A DNA stretch of 49,209 nt, from NCBI GenBank assembly GCA_023409835.1, contig JAEYQV010000073.1, positions 1 to 49,209 on the forward strand. Reading direction: 5' to 3'. This document shows, piece by piece, positions 1 to 8,618 of the stretch (positions are counted from its first letter, which is position 1; each line of letters starts with the position of its first letter). The notes beneath the pieces were generated by a model. It was not told the DNA's origin. It did no database searches and was given only the letters and a program-made list of their open reading frames with translations. Source of the DNA: Bacillota bacterium. GTDB lineage: Bacteria; Bacillota; Clostridia; Lachnospirales; Lachnospiraceae. The position numbers were made by a program, and so were the translations under genes.

Positions 1-250
1 GATTCATTAGAATAAGTTTGAGCCGAGGAATACGCAGGCTCAAACTTGGAAGAGTGATAATAGTTATGTCAAGCATAATTAGGAAAAGATTGATTCATTA
101 GAATAAGTTTGAGCCGAGGAATACGCAGGCTCAAACTTGGAAGAGTGAAAATAGCTATGTCAAGCATAAATAGGAAAAGATTGCTTCGTTAAAATAAGTT
201 TGAGCCGAGGAATACGCAGGCTCAAACTTGGAAGAGTGAAAATAGCTATT
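1..250. repeat. Three tandem copies of a 91-bp repeat, each with an 11-bp stem-loop
   Basis: Copies begin at 1, 92 and 183, an exact 91-bp period; the third is cut short near 250 and the array may extend left of the window. Every copy contains AAGTTTGAGCC, a 12-nt loop, and GGCTCAAACTT (stems 14-24/37-47, 105-115/128-138, 196-206/219-229). Stem and loop are identical in all copies, while a few bases between hairpins differ. There is no coding frame across the array. It lies upstream of the ftsH promoter. Function is unknown: possible roles are a terminator or processing array for an upstream transcript, a protein-binding array, or a slippage-prone duplication. Confidence 0.9.
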
Positions 251-262
251 TATTTTCACTCT
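233..262. other. 12-bp stem-loop closing the repeat array
   Basis: Arms 233-244 and 251-262 are perfect reverse complements (AGAGTGAAAATA / TATTTTCACTCT) with a 6-nt loop. The left arm is part of the 91-bp unit; the right arm occurs only after the last copy. No T-run follows, so a simple intrinsic terminator is not supported, though the stem could protect an RNA 3' end. Confidence 0.6.
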
Positions 263-298
263 ACACAGTTTCGTCACAGAATTTTAAGAACAATTTAA

Positions 299-327
299 TT
301 GATTTATGGAAAGACTATAGGTATAAT
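299..327 (+). promoter_or_regulatory. Probable sigma-A promoter of ftsH
   Basis: TTGATT at 299-304, 17-bp spacer, TATAAT at 322-327. It gives a leader of about 100 nt before the ftsH start. The leader is very AT-rich. Confidence 0.6.
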
Positions 328-435
328 GAAATATACGGTTATTATATGGAAGATATAGGATTTCTATTATATATAAGTAAATAAGAAGTTTTCTTTTCTA
401 TATCAATAAGGTAAATAATCTGACAGGAGGACTGA

Positions 436-2334
436 ATGGATAATAATAACAATAAAAAACCGAATAAAAGCAATATGCCGAATCGGACCGCGATTATCAT
501 TACACTGGTATCCGCTTTATTCATATGGTATATGTTTTCCCTGATATCAGACCAGATACGGGAAAGTACCAATATTGAGAAGACCTATAATGAATTTCTG
601 GATATGGTCGATAAGGGTGAGGTGAAATCGGTTCTGTTTCAGGCGGATAAGATTAAATTCGTTCCCGTGAACCAGCCGTCACCATCCTATGATATTACGT
701 ATTACACAGGCTATGGAAGCAGTCTGTATGATCAAACACTGTTAGAACGTCTGGATAAGGCTAATATTGAAGTAAAGCAACAGGTAGTGGATAACCGTAC
801 CTCCATACTGGACAGCATCTTAACCATGATTCTGCCGTTCATACTAATCTACGTCGTGATGTGGTTCCTGTTTAAAGCTATATCCAAGAACAGCGGCGGA
901 GTTATGGGAGTCGGTAAGAGCAATGCAAAGGTATATGTGGAAAAACAGACCGGAGTAACCTTTAAGGATGTGGCAGGTCAGGAGGAGGCGAAGGAATCCT
1001 TAACGGAGATCGTTGATTTCCTTCACAACCCTGCGAAATATACCCGGATCGGTGCGAAGCTTCCGAAGGGTGCCCTGCTGGTGGGACCTCCGGGAACCGG
1101 TAAAACCCTTCTGGCGAAGGCCGTTGCCGGAGAAGCTAAGGTTCCGTTCTTCTCCTTATCCGGTTCTGATTTCGTAGAGATGTTCGTGGGTGTCGGTGCA
1201 TCCAGAGTAAGAGATCTGTTTAAGCAGGCACAGCAATCAGCTCCCTGTATTATCTTCATCGATGAGATTGATGCCATCGGTAAGAGCAGGGATTCCCATT
1301 ATGGCGGCGGTAATGACGAGCGGGAGCAGACCTTGAACCAGCTGCTTTCCAACATGGATGGTTTTGATTCCTCTAAGGGTCTTGTCGTACTGGGCGCAAC
1401 CAACCGTCCGGAGGTTCTGGATAAAGCACTTCTTCGTCCGGGCCGCTTTGACCGAAGAATTATTGTTGATAAACCGGACTTAAAGGGTCGCGTGGATATT
1501 CTGAAGGTACATTCGAAGAACGTACTGATGCATGATTCCGTGGACCTGGAAGCAATCGGCCGTGCAACCAGCGGTGCTGTGGGCTCCGATCTGGCGAATA
1601 TGATCAATGAAGCGGCAATCCTTGCAGTAAAGCAGGGCAGGACCGTGGTAACCCAGGAGGATCTGTTCGAATCCGTGGAGGTTGTAATTGCGGGTAAAGA
1701 GAAAAAGGACCGGATCTTAAGCAAGGAAGAGAAGAAGATCGTAGCTTACCACGAGGTCGGACACGCGCTGGTAACTGCTCTGGAGAAGCATGCGGAGCCG
1801 GTTCAGAAGATCACAATCGTTCCGAGAACCATGGGTTCCTTAGGTTATGTAATGCAGGTGCCTGAGGAGGAGAAATATCTGATGAGCCAGGAGGAGATTT
1901 TAACCCGGATCATAACTCTTTATGGTGGCCGTGCAGCTGAGAAGCTGGTATTTAATTCCATAACCACCGGTGCTTCCAATGATATTGAGAAAGCAACCGC
2001 CCTGGCAAGAGCTATGGTAACCCAGTATGGTATGTCCGATAAGTTCGGTCTGATGGGACTGGAATCTGTAGAGAACAAATACCTTGACGGCAGACCCGTA
2101 TTAAACTGCGGCGATGAAACAGCCGGAGAGATTGATAAAGAGGTTATGGATATTTTAAAGAACTGCTATACGAAGGCAGAGGAGCTCTTAAAGGATAACA
2201 GAGAGGTTCTGGATAAGATAGCAGATTACCTGATTAACAAAGAAACCATCACCGGTGATGAATTCATGAGAATCTATCGTGAAGTGAAGGGAATCCCGGT
2301 AGAGGAAGCAGTTGAACCTGCTGTTGTACAATAA
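436..2334 (+). CDS. ftsH: ATP-dependent zinc metalloprotease FtsH
   Basis: Membrane-bound AAA+ protease that extracts and degrades membrane and soluble proteins as a hexamer. The 632 residues show a first membrane span at about 19-38, an extracytoplasmic segment, a second span at about 123-146, then the AAA module: Walker A GPPGTGKT at 217-224, Walker B FIDEID at 274-279, and a second region of homology with GATNRP and LRPGRFDRR. The protease domain has the zinc motif HEVGH at 439-443 (HEAGH in most homologues; the metal ligands are kept) and a probable third ligand Asp at about 516. The start is supported by AGGAGG at 424-429. Length is normal. A strong hairpin follows, so it is probably transcribed alone or as the end of an operon entering from the left. 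Identification is secure. Confidence 0.98.
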   Translation: MDNNNNKKPNKSNMPNRTAIIITLVSALFIWYMFSLISDQIRESTNIEKTYNEFLDMVDKGEVKSVLFQADKIKFVPVNQPSPSYDITYYTGYGSSLYDQTLLERLDKANIEVKQQVVDNRTSILDSILTMILPFILIYVVMWFLFKAISKNSGGVMGVGKSNAKVYVEKQTGVTFKDVAGQEEAKESLTEIVDFLHNPAKYTRIGAKLPKGALLVGPPGTGKTLLAKAVAGEAKVPFFSLSGSDFVEMFVGVGASRVRDLFKQAQQSAPCIIFIDEIDAIGKSRDSHYGGGNDEREQTLNQLLSNMDGFDSSKGLVVLGATNRPEVLDKALLRPGRFDRRIIVDKPDLKGRVDILKVHSKNVLMHDSVDLEAIGRATSGAVGSDLANMINEAAILAVKQGRTVVTQEDLFESVEVVIAGKEKKDRILSKEEKKIVAYHEVGHALVTALEKHAEPVQKITIVPRTMGSLGYVMQVPEEEKYLMSQEEILTRIITLYGGRAAEKLVFNSITTGASNDIEKATALARAMVTQYGMSDKFGLMGLESVENKYLDGRPVLNCGDETAGEIDKEVMDILKNCYTKAEELLKDNREVLDKIADYLINKETITGDEFMRIYREVKGIPVEEAVEPAVVQ

Positions 2335-2366
2335 ACAAATTCAGCTAAGATGATTTGAACCATTGG

Positions 2367-2397
2367 GCTGCCGCATAAATGTTGTGCGGCAGCTTTT
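2367..2397 (+). terminator. Intrinsic terminator after ftsH
   Basis: GCTGCCGCA (2367-2375) and TGCGGCAGC (2385-2393) form a 9-bp GC-rich stem with a 9-nt loop followed by TTTT. Confidence 0.85.
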
Positions 2398-2401
2398 ATC
2401 G

Positions 2402-2426
2402 TTGATAGGAGTTAGCATCCTATCAA
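2402..2426. other. Second stem-loop behind the ftsH terminator
   Basis: TTGATAGGA (2402-2410) and TCCTATCAA (2418-2426) are perfect arms around a 7-nt loop. It may be a back-up terminator or an operator upstream of the uvrC promoter. No T-run follows. Confidence 0.45.
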
Positions 2427-2476
2427 TTAATAATTTGACCCGAGCAGCTATTACCGGCTGCATTCATGGAACCCTA

Positions 2477-2506
2477 TTGTATACCAAAACAGGAATGTGT
2501 TATAAT
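2477..2506 (+). promoter_or_regulatory. Probable sigma-A promoter of uvrC
   Basis: TTGTAT at 2477-2482, 18-bp spacer, TATAAT at 2501-2506. Transcription would begin about 65 nt before the uvrC start. Confidence 0.65.
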
Positions 2507-2581
2507 CATCAGGAAAGTAGGAGACTTTAGCTGAGTAATTATGTTGATCATTATAACCGGAATAGCTGATAGGAGCACAGT

Positions 2582-4450
2582 ATGTTTGATATAGAAGAAG
2601 AATTAAAAAAGCTGCCCGCGAAGCCGGGAGTATATATCATGAGAGATAAGCAGGATACAATTATCTATGTAGGAAAAGCGATTATCCTAAAGAACCGGGT
2701 GAGACAGTACTTTCAGAGTAGTCGGAATCTGTCCGTGAAGATACAGCAGATGGTGGAGCATATTGATCATTTTGAGTATATCATCACGGATTCCGAGATG
2801 GAGGCTCTGGTTCTCGAGTGTAATCTGATTAAGGAACACAGTCCGAAGTATAATACGATGCTTAAGGATGATAAGTCCTATCCTTATATCCGGGTTACGA
2901 CGAATGAAGCCTATCCCCGGGTTCTGTTTTCCCGGGAGATGAAGAAGGATAAATCGAAGTATTTCGGCCCTTACACCAGTGTCAGTGCCGTCAAGGATAT
3001 TCTGGAGCTTTTACGGAAAATCTATAAAATACGGACCTGCAACCGGGTATTACCAAAGGATATCGGGAAGGAACGTCCCTGTCTTTATTATTATATGGGA
3101 CAGTGCGACGCGCCCTGCCAGGGCTTCATCGCAGAGGAGGATTACCGGGGTAACATCAATGAGGTAATGGAATTTTTGAACGGGAATTATACCCGGGTCG
3201 TTAAGATGCTGGAGGACCGGATGAAGGAAGCCTCTGATCATATGGAATTTGAGAAGGCAGCCCAGGTTAGAGATCTGCTTGGAAGTGTTAAGATGATTGT
3301 AAATAAGCAAAAAATCAACAACACGGATCAGCTGGACCGGGATATCATAGCCTTTGCCCGGGAGAAGGATGAAGCGGTTGTACAGACCTTCTTCATCCGT
3401 AACGGTAAACTGATTGGAAGGGATCATTTCCATGTGTCCGGTGTCGAGGGAGAAACGGATAGTCAGGTTATCACCAGCTTTGTGAAGCAGTTTTACGCAG
3501 GCACACCCTATATTCCCAAGGAGATCTTCCTGGAAACGGAGCTGGAGGAGGAAGCACTGATTGCCGAGTGGCTCAGTGCCAGAAGGGGCCAGAAGGTCTA
3601 TCTGAAGGTTCCGAAAAAGGGAGAGAAGGAGAAATTAGTTGAGCTTGCCAAGAAGAATGCCGAGCTGGTTCTCCATCAGGACGTGGAGAAAATCAAGAGA
3701 GAGGAAGCCAGAACGACCGGTGCATTGGAAGAGCTGGCGGAGTATCTTCGACTTCCGTATATTAAACGCATCGAATCCTTTGATATTTCCAATACCTCCG
3801 GCTTTGAAACAGTCGGCTCCATGGTGGTTTATGAGAACGGCAAGCCCAAGAGGGCGGATTACAGGAAATTTAAGATTAAATCCATTCAGGGACCGGATGA
3901 TTATGCCTCCATGTATGAGATGCTGACCAGGCGGTTTATGCATGCGGAGAAGGAGCTGGAGGAGCTGAGGGAGAAGAAGCTGGATGAGTCTTTGGGCAGC
4001 TTTACAAGATATCCGGACCTAATTCTGATGGATGGCGGTAAGGGGCAGGTAGGAATTGCCCTTAAGGTATTGTCCGAGCTAAAGCTGAATATAGCTGTAT
4101 GCGGAATGGTCAAGGACGATAACCATAGGACCAGAGGTTTGTATTATGAGAAGGAAGAGCTTCCGATAGATAAGAGCAGCGAGCTATTTCATCTGATAAC
4201 CAGAATTCAGGATGAGACACACCGCTTCGCAATTGAGTATCATAGACAGATCAGACAAAAGCATCAGGTACACTCCATTCTGGATGATATCACCGGTGTC
4301 GGTCCGACCAGAAGACGGGCACTGATGAAGCACTTCCAGTCGTTGGAGAACCTACAGACTGCTGAAGTAGAGGATATTATGAAGGTACCCTCCATGAACC
4401 GGAGAGCTGCGGAACAGGTTTACGAGTTTTTTCATAAACCGAATTCCTGA
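2582..4450 (+). CDS. uvrC: Excinuclease ABC subunit C (UvrC)
   Basis: Nuclease of nucleotide excision repair; cuts both sides of a lesion in the UvrB-DNA complex. The 622-residue protein has the family layout: N-terminal GIY-YIG nuclease (GVY at 16-18, YVG at 29-31, Arg39) for the 3' incision, a Cys-containing region, a UVR domain at about 210-245 that contacts UvrB, an RNase H-like domain (DISNTSG near 399 and LMDGGKGQ near 483) for the 5' incision, and tandem helix-hairpin-helix at about 565-620 (ITGVGPTRRRALMKHF). AGGAG at 2571-2575 sets the start. It lies alone between ftsH and the hprK block and has its own promoter. Confidence 0.97.
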   Translation: MFDIEEELKKLPAKPGVYIMRDKQDTIIYVGKAIILKNRVRQYFQSSRNLSVKIQQMVEHIDHFEYIITDSEMEALVLECNLIKEHSPKYNTMLKDDKSYPYIRVTTNEAYPRVLFSREMKKDKSKYFGPYTSVSAVKDILELLRKIYKIRTCNRVLPKDIGKERPCLYYYMGQCDAPCQGFIAEEDYRGNINEVMEFLNGNYTRVVKMLEDRMKEASDHMEFEKAAQVRDLLGSVKMIVNKQKINNTDQLDRDIIAFAREKDEAVVQTFFIRNGKLIGRDHFHVSGVEGETDSQVITSFVKQFYAGTPYIPKEIFLETELEEEALIAEWLSARRGQKVYLKVPKKGEKEKLVELAKKNAELVLHQDVEKIKREEARTTGALEELAEYLRLPYIKRIESFDISNTSGFETVGSMVVYENGKPKRADYRKFKIKSIQGPDDYASMYEMLTRRFMHAEKELEELREKKLDESLGSFTRYPDLILMDGGKGQVGIALKVLSELKLNIAVCGMVKDDNHRTRGLYYEKEELPIDKSSELFHLITRIQDETHRFAIEYHRQIRQKHQVHSILDDITGVGPTRRRALMKHFQSLENLQTAEVEDIMKVPSMNRRAAEQVYEFFHKPNS

Positions 4451-4456
4451 TAAGCA

Positions 4457-4486
4457 TTTACAGTAATGGAGAAATTATGTTAGAAT
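4457..4486 (+). promoter_or_regulatory. Probable promoter of the hprK operon
   Basis: TTTACA at 4457-4462, 18-bp spacer, TAGAAT at 4481-4486, right after the uvrC stop. Transcription would begin near 4493, a few bases before the structured leader. Confidence 0.6.
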
Positions 4487-4497
4487 AATACGAAGAC

Positions 4498-4549
4498 TTG
4501 GGCTTCGGAAATAATTACAGGGTACACAACCCCTGTAGGAATTGCCCAA
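4498..4549 (+). promoter_or_regulatory. Nested stem-loops at the 5' end of the hprK leader
   Basis: TTGGGC (4498-4503) pairs with GCCCAA (4544-4549) and can extend as TTC/GAA across a TT bulge. Inside, ACAGGG (4517-4522) pairs with CCCTGT (4531-4536). The structure would begin within a few bases of the predicted transcription start and end about 20 nt before the AGGAGG. It matches no riboswitch class I recognise; it could equally be a 5' stability element. Confidence 0.45.
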
Positions 4550-4581
4550 TTCGATTAAGAGATTGATTAGGAGGATGAGTA

Positions 4582-5511
4582 ATGTACACGGTTGAATTGG
4601 TTCGTTTAATTGAAAAGATGAATTTAGAGAACTGTACTCCGGAGATAGATATTAACAGTATCAGAATATCACAGCCGGATGTGAATCGGCCAGCACTTCA
4701 GCTGGCAGGCTTTTTTGACCATTTTGATTCGGAACGTGTCCAGGTCATCGGACATGTGGAGCAGGCTTATATGCAGAAGCTGGATAGCGTGCATCGCCTG
4801 GAGATTATCCGGAAGCTGATGGATTATAAGGTTCCCTGTATTGTATATTGCAGGAATATGGAGATCTCGGAGGAGACGATCAAGCTGGCTGTTGAGAAAG
4901 AGATTCCGATTCTCAGAACCACCAAAACCACCTCCTCTTTTATGGCAGAAGTGATACGCTGGCTGAAGGTAGAGCTGGCACCCAGGATAACGATTCATGG
5001 AGTGCTGGTGGATGTCTACGGTGAGGGTATCCTGATTATGGGTGAAAGCGGAATCGGTAAGAGTGAAGCTGCCCTTGAACTAATCAAGCGCGGACACCGT
5101 CTTGTTGCAGATGATGTCGTAGAGATTAAGAAGGTTAGTGACGATACCCTGATCGGTACGTCACCGGATATCACCAGACATTTTATTGAGCTGAGGGGAA
5201 TCGGCATTATTGATGTCAAGACCCTGTTCGGTGTGGAGAGTGTTAAGAACACACAGGCAATTGATCTGGTCATTAAGCTGGAGGAATGGAATAAGGATAA
5301 ACAATATGACAGACTAGGTCTGGAGGAACAATACATTGAATTCCTGGGGAACAAAGTAGTGTGTAATTCCATACCGATTCGTCCGGGCAGAAATCTTGCG
5401 ATTATCTGTGAGGCGGCAGCAGTTAATTACCGCCAGAAGAAGATGGGTTACAATGCGGCACAGGAAATCTATAACCGTGTAACCAATAATCTGCGAAGGA
5501 ATGATAAATAA
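4582..5511 (+). CDS. hprK: HPr kinase/phosphorylase
   Basis: Bifunctional enzyme that phosphorylates Ser46 of HPr or Crh with ATP or PPi and removes the phosphate with Pi, setting carbon catabolite control through CcpA. The 309-residue protein has the N-terminal domain to about 130, then the catalytic domain with His139 (IHGV), P-loop GESGIGKS at 154-161, LVADDVV shortly after, and the HprK signature ELRGIGIIDV starting at Glu203. AGGAGG at 4570-4575 supports the start. It heads a + strand run with a sugar kinase 24 bp downstream, and an HPr-like substrate candidate ends the block (9574-9828). Identification is secure. Confidence 0.97.
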   Translation: MYTVELVRLIEKMNLENCTPEIDINSIRISQPDVNRPALQLAGFFDHFDSERVQVIGHVEQAYMQKLDSVHRLEIIRKLMDYKVPCIVYCRNMEISEETIKLAVEKEIPILRTTKTTSSFMAEVIRWLKVELAPRITIHGVLVDVYGEGILIMGESGIGKSEAALELIKRGHRLVADDVVEIKKVSDDTLIGTSPDITRHFIELRGIGIIDVKTLFGVESVKNTQAIDLVIKLEEWNKDKQYDRLGLEEQYIEFLGNKVVCNSIPIRPGRNLAIICEAAAVNYRQKKMGYNAAQEIYNRVTNNLRRNDK

Positions 5512-5535
5512 GATACAGGTGTTAAGGAGAATAAG

Positions 5536-6480
5536 ATGGAACGATTATGCTTTGGAGTAGATATAGGCGGAACAGCTGTTAAGGTAGGCTTATTCAGTTC
5601 AGAGGGTAAGCTCCTGCAGAAATGGGACTTTGCTACACGAAAGACAGGGAATGGTAAGGACATTCTGAAGGATACAGCAGACTTTATTATCGGAAAGATT
5701 AAAGAGTTGAATCTGACCCGGGAAGCAATCGTTGGGATTGGTGTGGGAATCCCGGGACCTGTCAGGGACAATGGGGATGTTCTGGAGCTTGCGAACCTGG
5801 GAATGGGCTATTTCAATATAGTGGAAGAGATGCGGGAGCTGACCGGATTCGAGATAAAGGCCGGTAACGATGCCAATGTTGCAGCTCTTGGAGAGCTGTG
5901 GCAGGGAAGCGGAAAAGGCTATCGAAATATGGTGCTTGCGACTCTTGGTACCGGTGTCGGAGGAGGAATCATATTAAACGGTTCCATTCTGGCAGGCAGT
6001 AACGGTGCAGCCGGAGAGATTGGTCATATATTCGTGAATGAGGAGGAACAGGCCACCTGTGGCTGCGGGAAGAAGGGCTGTCTGGAGCAGTATGCCTCCG
6101 CAACCGGAATCGTAAGGCTGGCAAAGTCTTACTTAGAGAATTCACAGGAGCCCTCCAGACTTCGGAAAGCAAATGAAATCAGTGCTAAGATGGTATTTGA
6201 TTGTGCGAAGGAAGGGGACCTGCTGGCCTTAAGGGTTGTGGATGAGGCCTGCAGATACTTAGGAATCGCCTTCTCCCATATAGCCCAGGTAATTGACCCC
6301 GAGGTATTTGTTATCGGGGGAGGCGTCTCGAAGGCAGGAGAGATTATTACGGATACGGTGAGAAAACATTACAAGACTAATGCCATGGATGCGTTGAAGG
6401 ATAAAGAATTCCGGCTGGCTGTCTTAGGAAATGATGCCGGTATTTACGGTGCTGCGAAGCTGATCCTGGCATCAAAATGA
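5536..6480 (+). CDS. ROK-family glucokinase
   Basis: Predicted cytoplasmic sugar kinase, most likely ATP:glucose 6-phosphotransferase. The 314 residues carry the ROK phosphate motif VDIGGTAVKVG near the N terminus, the glycine-rich LGTGVGGG, and the ROK zinc site: His164 in GEIGH and cysteines 175, 177 and 182 in CGCGKKGC, followed by LEQYAS. AAGGAG precedes the ATG. It follows hprK closely and is probably co-transcribed, so glucose phosphorylation and HPr-Ser phosphorylation would be made together. Some ROK proteins act on other hexoses or N-acetylated sugars; glucose is inferred from family resemblance. No DNA-binding N terminus is present, so it is not a ROK repressor. Confidence 0.9.
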   Translation: MERLCFGVDIGGTAVKVGLFSSEGKLLQKWDFATRKTGNGKDILKDTADFIIGKIKELNLTREAIVGIGVGIPGPVRDNGDVLELANLGMGYFNIVEEMRELTGFEIKAGNDANVAALGELWQGSGKGYRNMVLATLGTGVGGGIILNGSILAGSNGAAGEIGHIFVNEEEQATCGCGKKGCLEQYASATGIVRLAKSYLENSQEPSRLRKANEISAKMVFDCAKEGDLLALRVVDEACRYLGIAFSHIAQVIDPEVFVIGGGVSKAGEIITDTVRKHYKTNAMDALKDKEFRLAVLGNDAGIYGAAKLILASK

Positions 6481-6531
6481 TTGGTATCGAATAGGTTACT
6501 ATGTAATGTATCTGCATTTGGAGGGTCATTC

Positions 6532-7443
6532 GTGGAGGATTTATTTTTAAAAGATTTATACAAAGCATTGCCTGAGGATAGGATTAAGGTTAAAGAACGG
6601 ATGGAAAACCATACCTCTCTTCATATCGGAGGAGAAGCGGATTACTTTATCACACCTGCCAATACCGACGAGATCAAGGCAGTGATCCGTTTATGCAAGG
6701 AGAATAGCAAGCCCTATTATATCATGGGCAACGGCAGCAATCTTCTGGTATCGGATAAAGGCTATCGCGGAGTTATCATAAAGCTTGGTGAGAACTTCTC
6801 TGAAATAATCGTTAATGACGAAGGTATCGTAACGGCCCAGGCAGGAGTATTGCTATCCAGGCTGGCGAGTGAAATAGCCAGGCATAGCCTGACCGGCTTT
6901 GAATTTGCAGCCGGTATCCCGGGAACCCTGGGAGGAGCCGTGACGATGAATGCCGGAGCCTATGACGGCGAGATGAAGCAATGCCTGATTAGTACCCGGG
7001 TAATGGACCGGGAGGGAAATATAAAGGATTTGAGTAATGAGGAATTGCAGCTTGGATATCGGACCAGTATCCTGCAGAAGGAACCCTATATCGTACTGGA
7101 AGCAACGATGTCCTTAAAACATGGCGATCAGGAGCAGATTATCAATAGAATTCAGGAGCTGAATGCATTGAGGCGGAAGAAGCAGCCGCTGGATAAGTAC
7201 AGTGCAGGCAGTACCTTTAAGAGACCTGCCGGATTTTATGCCGGTAAGCTGATTCATGATTCCGGTTTAAGCGGTTTTCGGGTTGGAGGCGCACAGGTAT
7301 CGGAGAAGCATTGCGGCTTTCTGATTAATGCGGAGCAGGCTACTGCGGAGGATTTTATTCATCTGGTAAAGGAAGTCATCAGAATAGTAGATGAGAAATA
7401 TGGTGTAAGGCTGGAGCCGGAGGTTAAATTTTTAGGCTTCTGA
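6532..7443 (+). CDS. murB: UDP-N-acetylenolpyruvoylglucosamine reductase MurB
   Basis: FAD enzyme that reduces UDP-GlcNAc-enolpyruvate to UDP-MurNAc with NADPH, the second committed step of peptidoglycan synthesis. GTG at 6532 is chosen because GGAGGG lies at 6520-6525; the open frame runs back to the glucokinase stop but has no ribosome site there. The 303-residue protein is a short type II MurB: FAD-binding region with GNGSNLLVSD and FAAGIPGTLGGAVTMNAGAY, then the substrate domain with the proton-donor serine in SAGSTFKRP (about Ser227) and a C-terminal EPEVKFLG carrying the conserved Glu. It lies 51 bp after the sugar kinase gene. Confidence 0.96.
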   Translation: MEDLFLKDLYKALPEDRIKVKERMENHTSLHIGGEADYFITPANTDEIKAVIRLCKENSKPYYIMGNGSNLLVSDKGYRGVIIKLGENFSEIIVNDEGIVTAQAGVLLSRLASEIARHSLTGFEFAAGIPGTLGGAVTMNAGAYDGEMKQCLISTRVMDREGNIKDLSNEELQLGYRTSILQKEPYIVLEATMSLKHGDQEQIINRIQELNALRRKKQPLDKYSAGSTFKRPAGFYAGKLIHDSGLSGFRVGGAQVSEKHCGFLINAEQATAEDFIHLVKEVIRIVDEKYGVRLEPEVKFLGF

Positions 7444-7590
7444 GGTTCTGTATCATTATAAGCCGATCATAAAGGCTACCGCCCGGCATATGGATGGTAC
7501 GGTAGGATAAAGCCGATTGTTCTTAGGCCTTAGCAAGATGGCTTATACTATAATCGGGACATTGCGGATAACAGAAAGGTCATGAGTAAG

Positions 7591-8445
7591 ATGCGATTTG
7601 TAATTGTTACCGGCATGTCCGGTGCAGGAAAAAGTTCAGTCTTAAAGATGCTGGAGGATTCCGGGTATTTCTGCGTGGATAACCTGCCGATCCAGCTGGT
7701 GAAGAAATTTATCAGGTTAATTACCCAAGGGAATCAGGAGAAGGTGGCACTGGGTCTGGACATCAGAAGCGGTACTGCTTTAAGGGAGCTGGATTATGTG
7801 CTCGAGGATATGAAGCGGAACAGCTTTTCCTATGAGATCTTGTTCCTTGACTGTGCACCTGAGGTATTGGTGAAGAGGTATAAGGAAACCAGACGAATTC
7901 ATCCGTTATCCGGTGCCGGAAGAGTGGATAAGGGGATTGAGCTGGAACGGGAGAGACTGGAATTTCTAAGGAAGAAGGCAGATGTTATTATCGACACCAG
8001 CCATCTTCTGATTCGGGATTTGAAGGCTCAGATTTATAGAATATATGTAGAAGATGAGAAATTTAATAATTTTATCATAACCGTGTTATCCTTTGGCTTT
8101 AAATATGGGATTCCGGTGGATTCTGATCTGGTTTTTGATGTCAGATTCCTGCCAAATCCCTATTATATACCTGGACTTAAGAAGAAAACCGGCAATGATC
8201 CGGAGGTCAGCAGTTATGTGATGAATTCGGAGGCAGCTGTGGAATTTCTTAATAAGCTAACGGACATGCTTATTTTCTTAATTCCTCATTATATTGAAGA
8301 GGGCAAGAACCAGCTGGTGATCAGCATTGGCTGCACAGGGGGAAAGCACAGATCAGTAACACTGGTGAACGAGCTTACAAAACAGTTAAGGAAAACGGAA
8401 TACGGACTGAAGGTTGAGCATAGGGATATTGAGAAGGATGAATAA
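7591..8445 (+). CDS. rapZ: RNase adapter RapZ / YvcJ-family nucleotide-binding protein
   Basis: P-loop NTPase of the YvcJ/RapZ family. In proteobacteria RapZ senses glucosamine-6-phosphate; in Bacillus YvcJ affects competence gene expression, so the role here is not settled. The start is placed at ATG 7591 because AAAGGT at 7575-7580 is too close to the upstream ATG (7582), which would add three residues. Walker A GMSGAGKSS lies near the N terminus, followed by DSGYFCVDNLP; the C-terminal domain has SIGCTGGKHRSV, a family signature. No YvcK/GlmR gene lies between it and whiA, unlike the Bacillus order. It sits in the hprK-murB-whiA block, consistent with a link between carbon state and wall precursors. 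Confidence 0.93.
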   Translation: MRFVIVTGMSGAGKSSVLKMLEDSGYFCVDNLPIQLVKKFIRLITQGNQEKVALGLDIRSGTALRELDYVLEDMKRNSFSYEILFLDCAPEVLVKRYKETRRIHPLSGAGRVDKGIELERERLEFLRKKADVIIDTSHLLIRDLKAQIYRIYVEDEKFNNFIITVLSFGFKYGIPVDSDLVFDVRFLPNPYYIPGLKKKTGNDPEVSSYVMNSEAAVEFLNKLTDMLIFLIPHYIEEGKNQLVISIGCTGGKHRSVTLVNELTKQLRKTEYGLKVEHRDIEKDE

Positions 8446-8618
8446 TTTCAACCGGTAAAGGAAGTATATTATCTGTAAACAAGCTGCAATATGGCAGCAG
8501 GAACAAGGTGAATCACTTAAACACCCGACGCGAATATTATGGGTACAGCTCTATTACTCGATCGGAAGTGGGAAGATAGGTCGATTTGACACTTGTTTCT
8601 GTGGTTTGGAGGTTTGTT

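Noticed and set aside
1..250. Possible CRISPR array from the regular repeats
   Set aside because: Only three copies, and the whole 91-bp unit including the stretches between hairpins is nearly identical; no unique spacers and no cas genes.
6481..6531. Upstream extension of murB
   Set aside because: The longer frame starts at the glucokinase stop with no ribosome site, while GGAGGG fits GTG 6532.
8586..8591. TTGACA as the whiA promoter
   Set aside because: A -10 at normal spacing would fall on the ribosome-binding site at 8608-8612.
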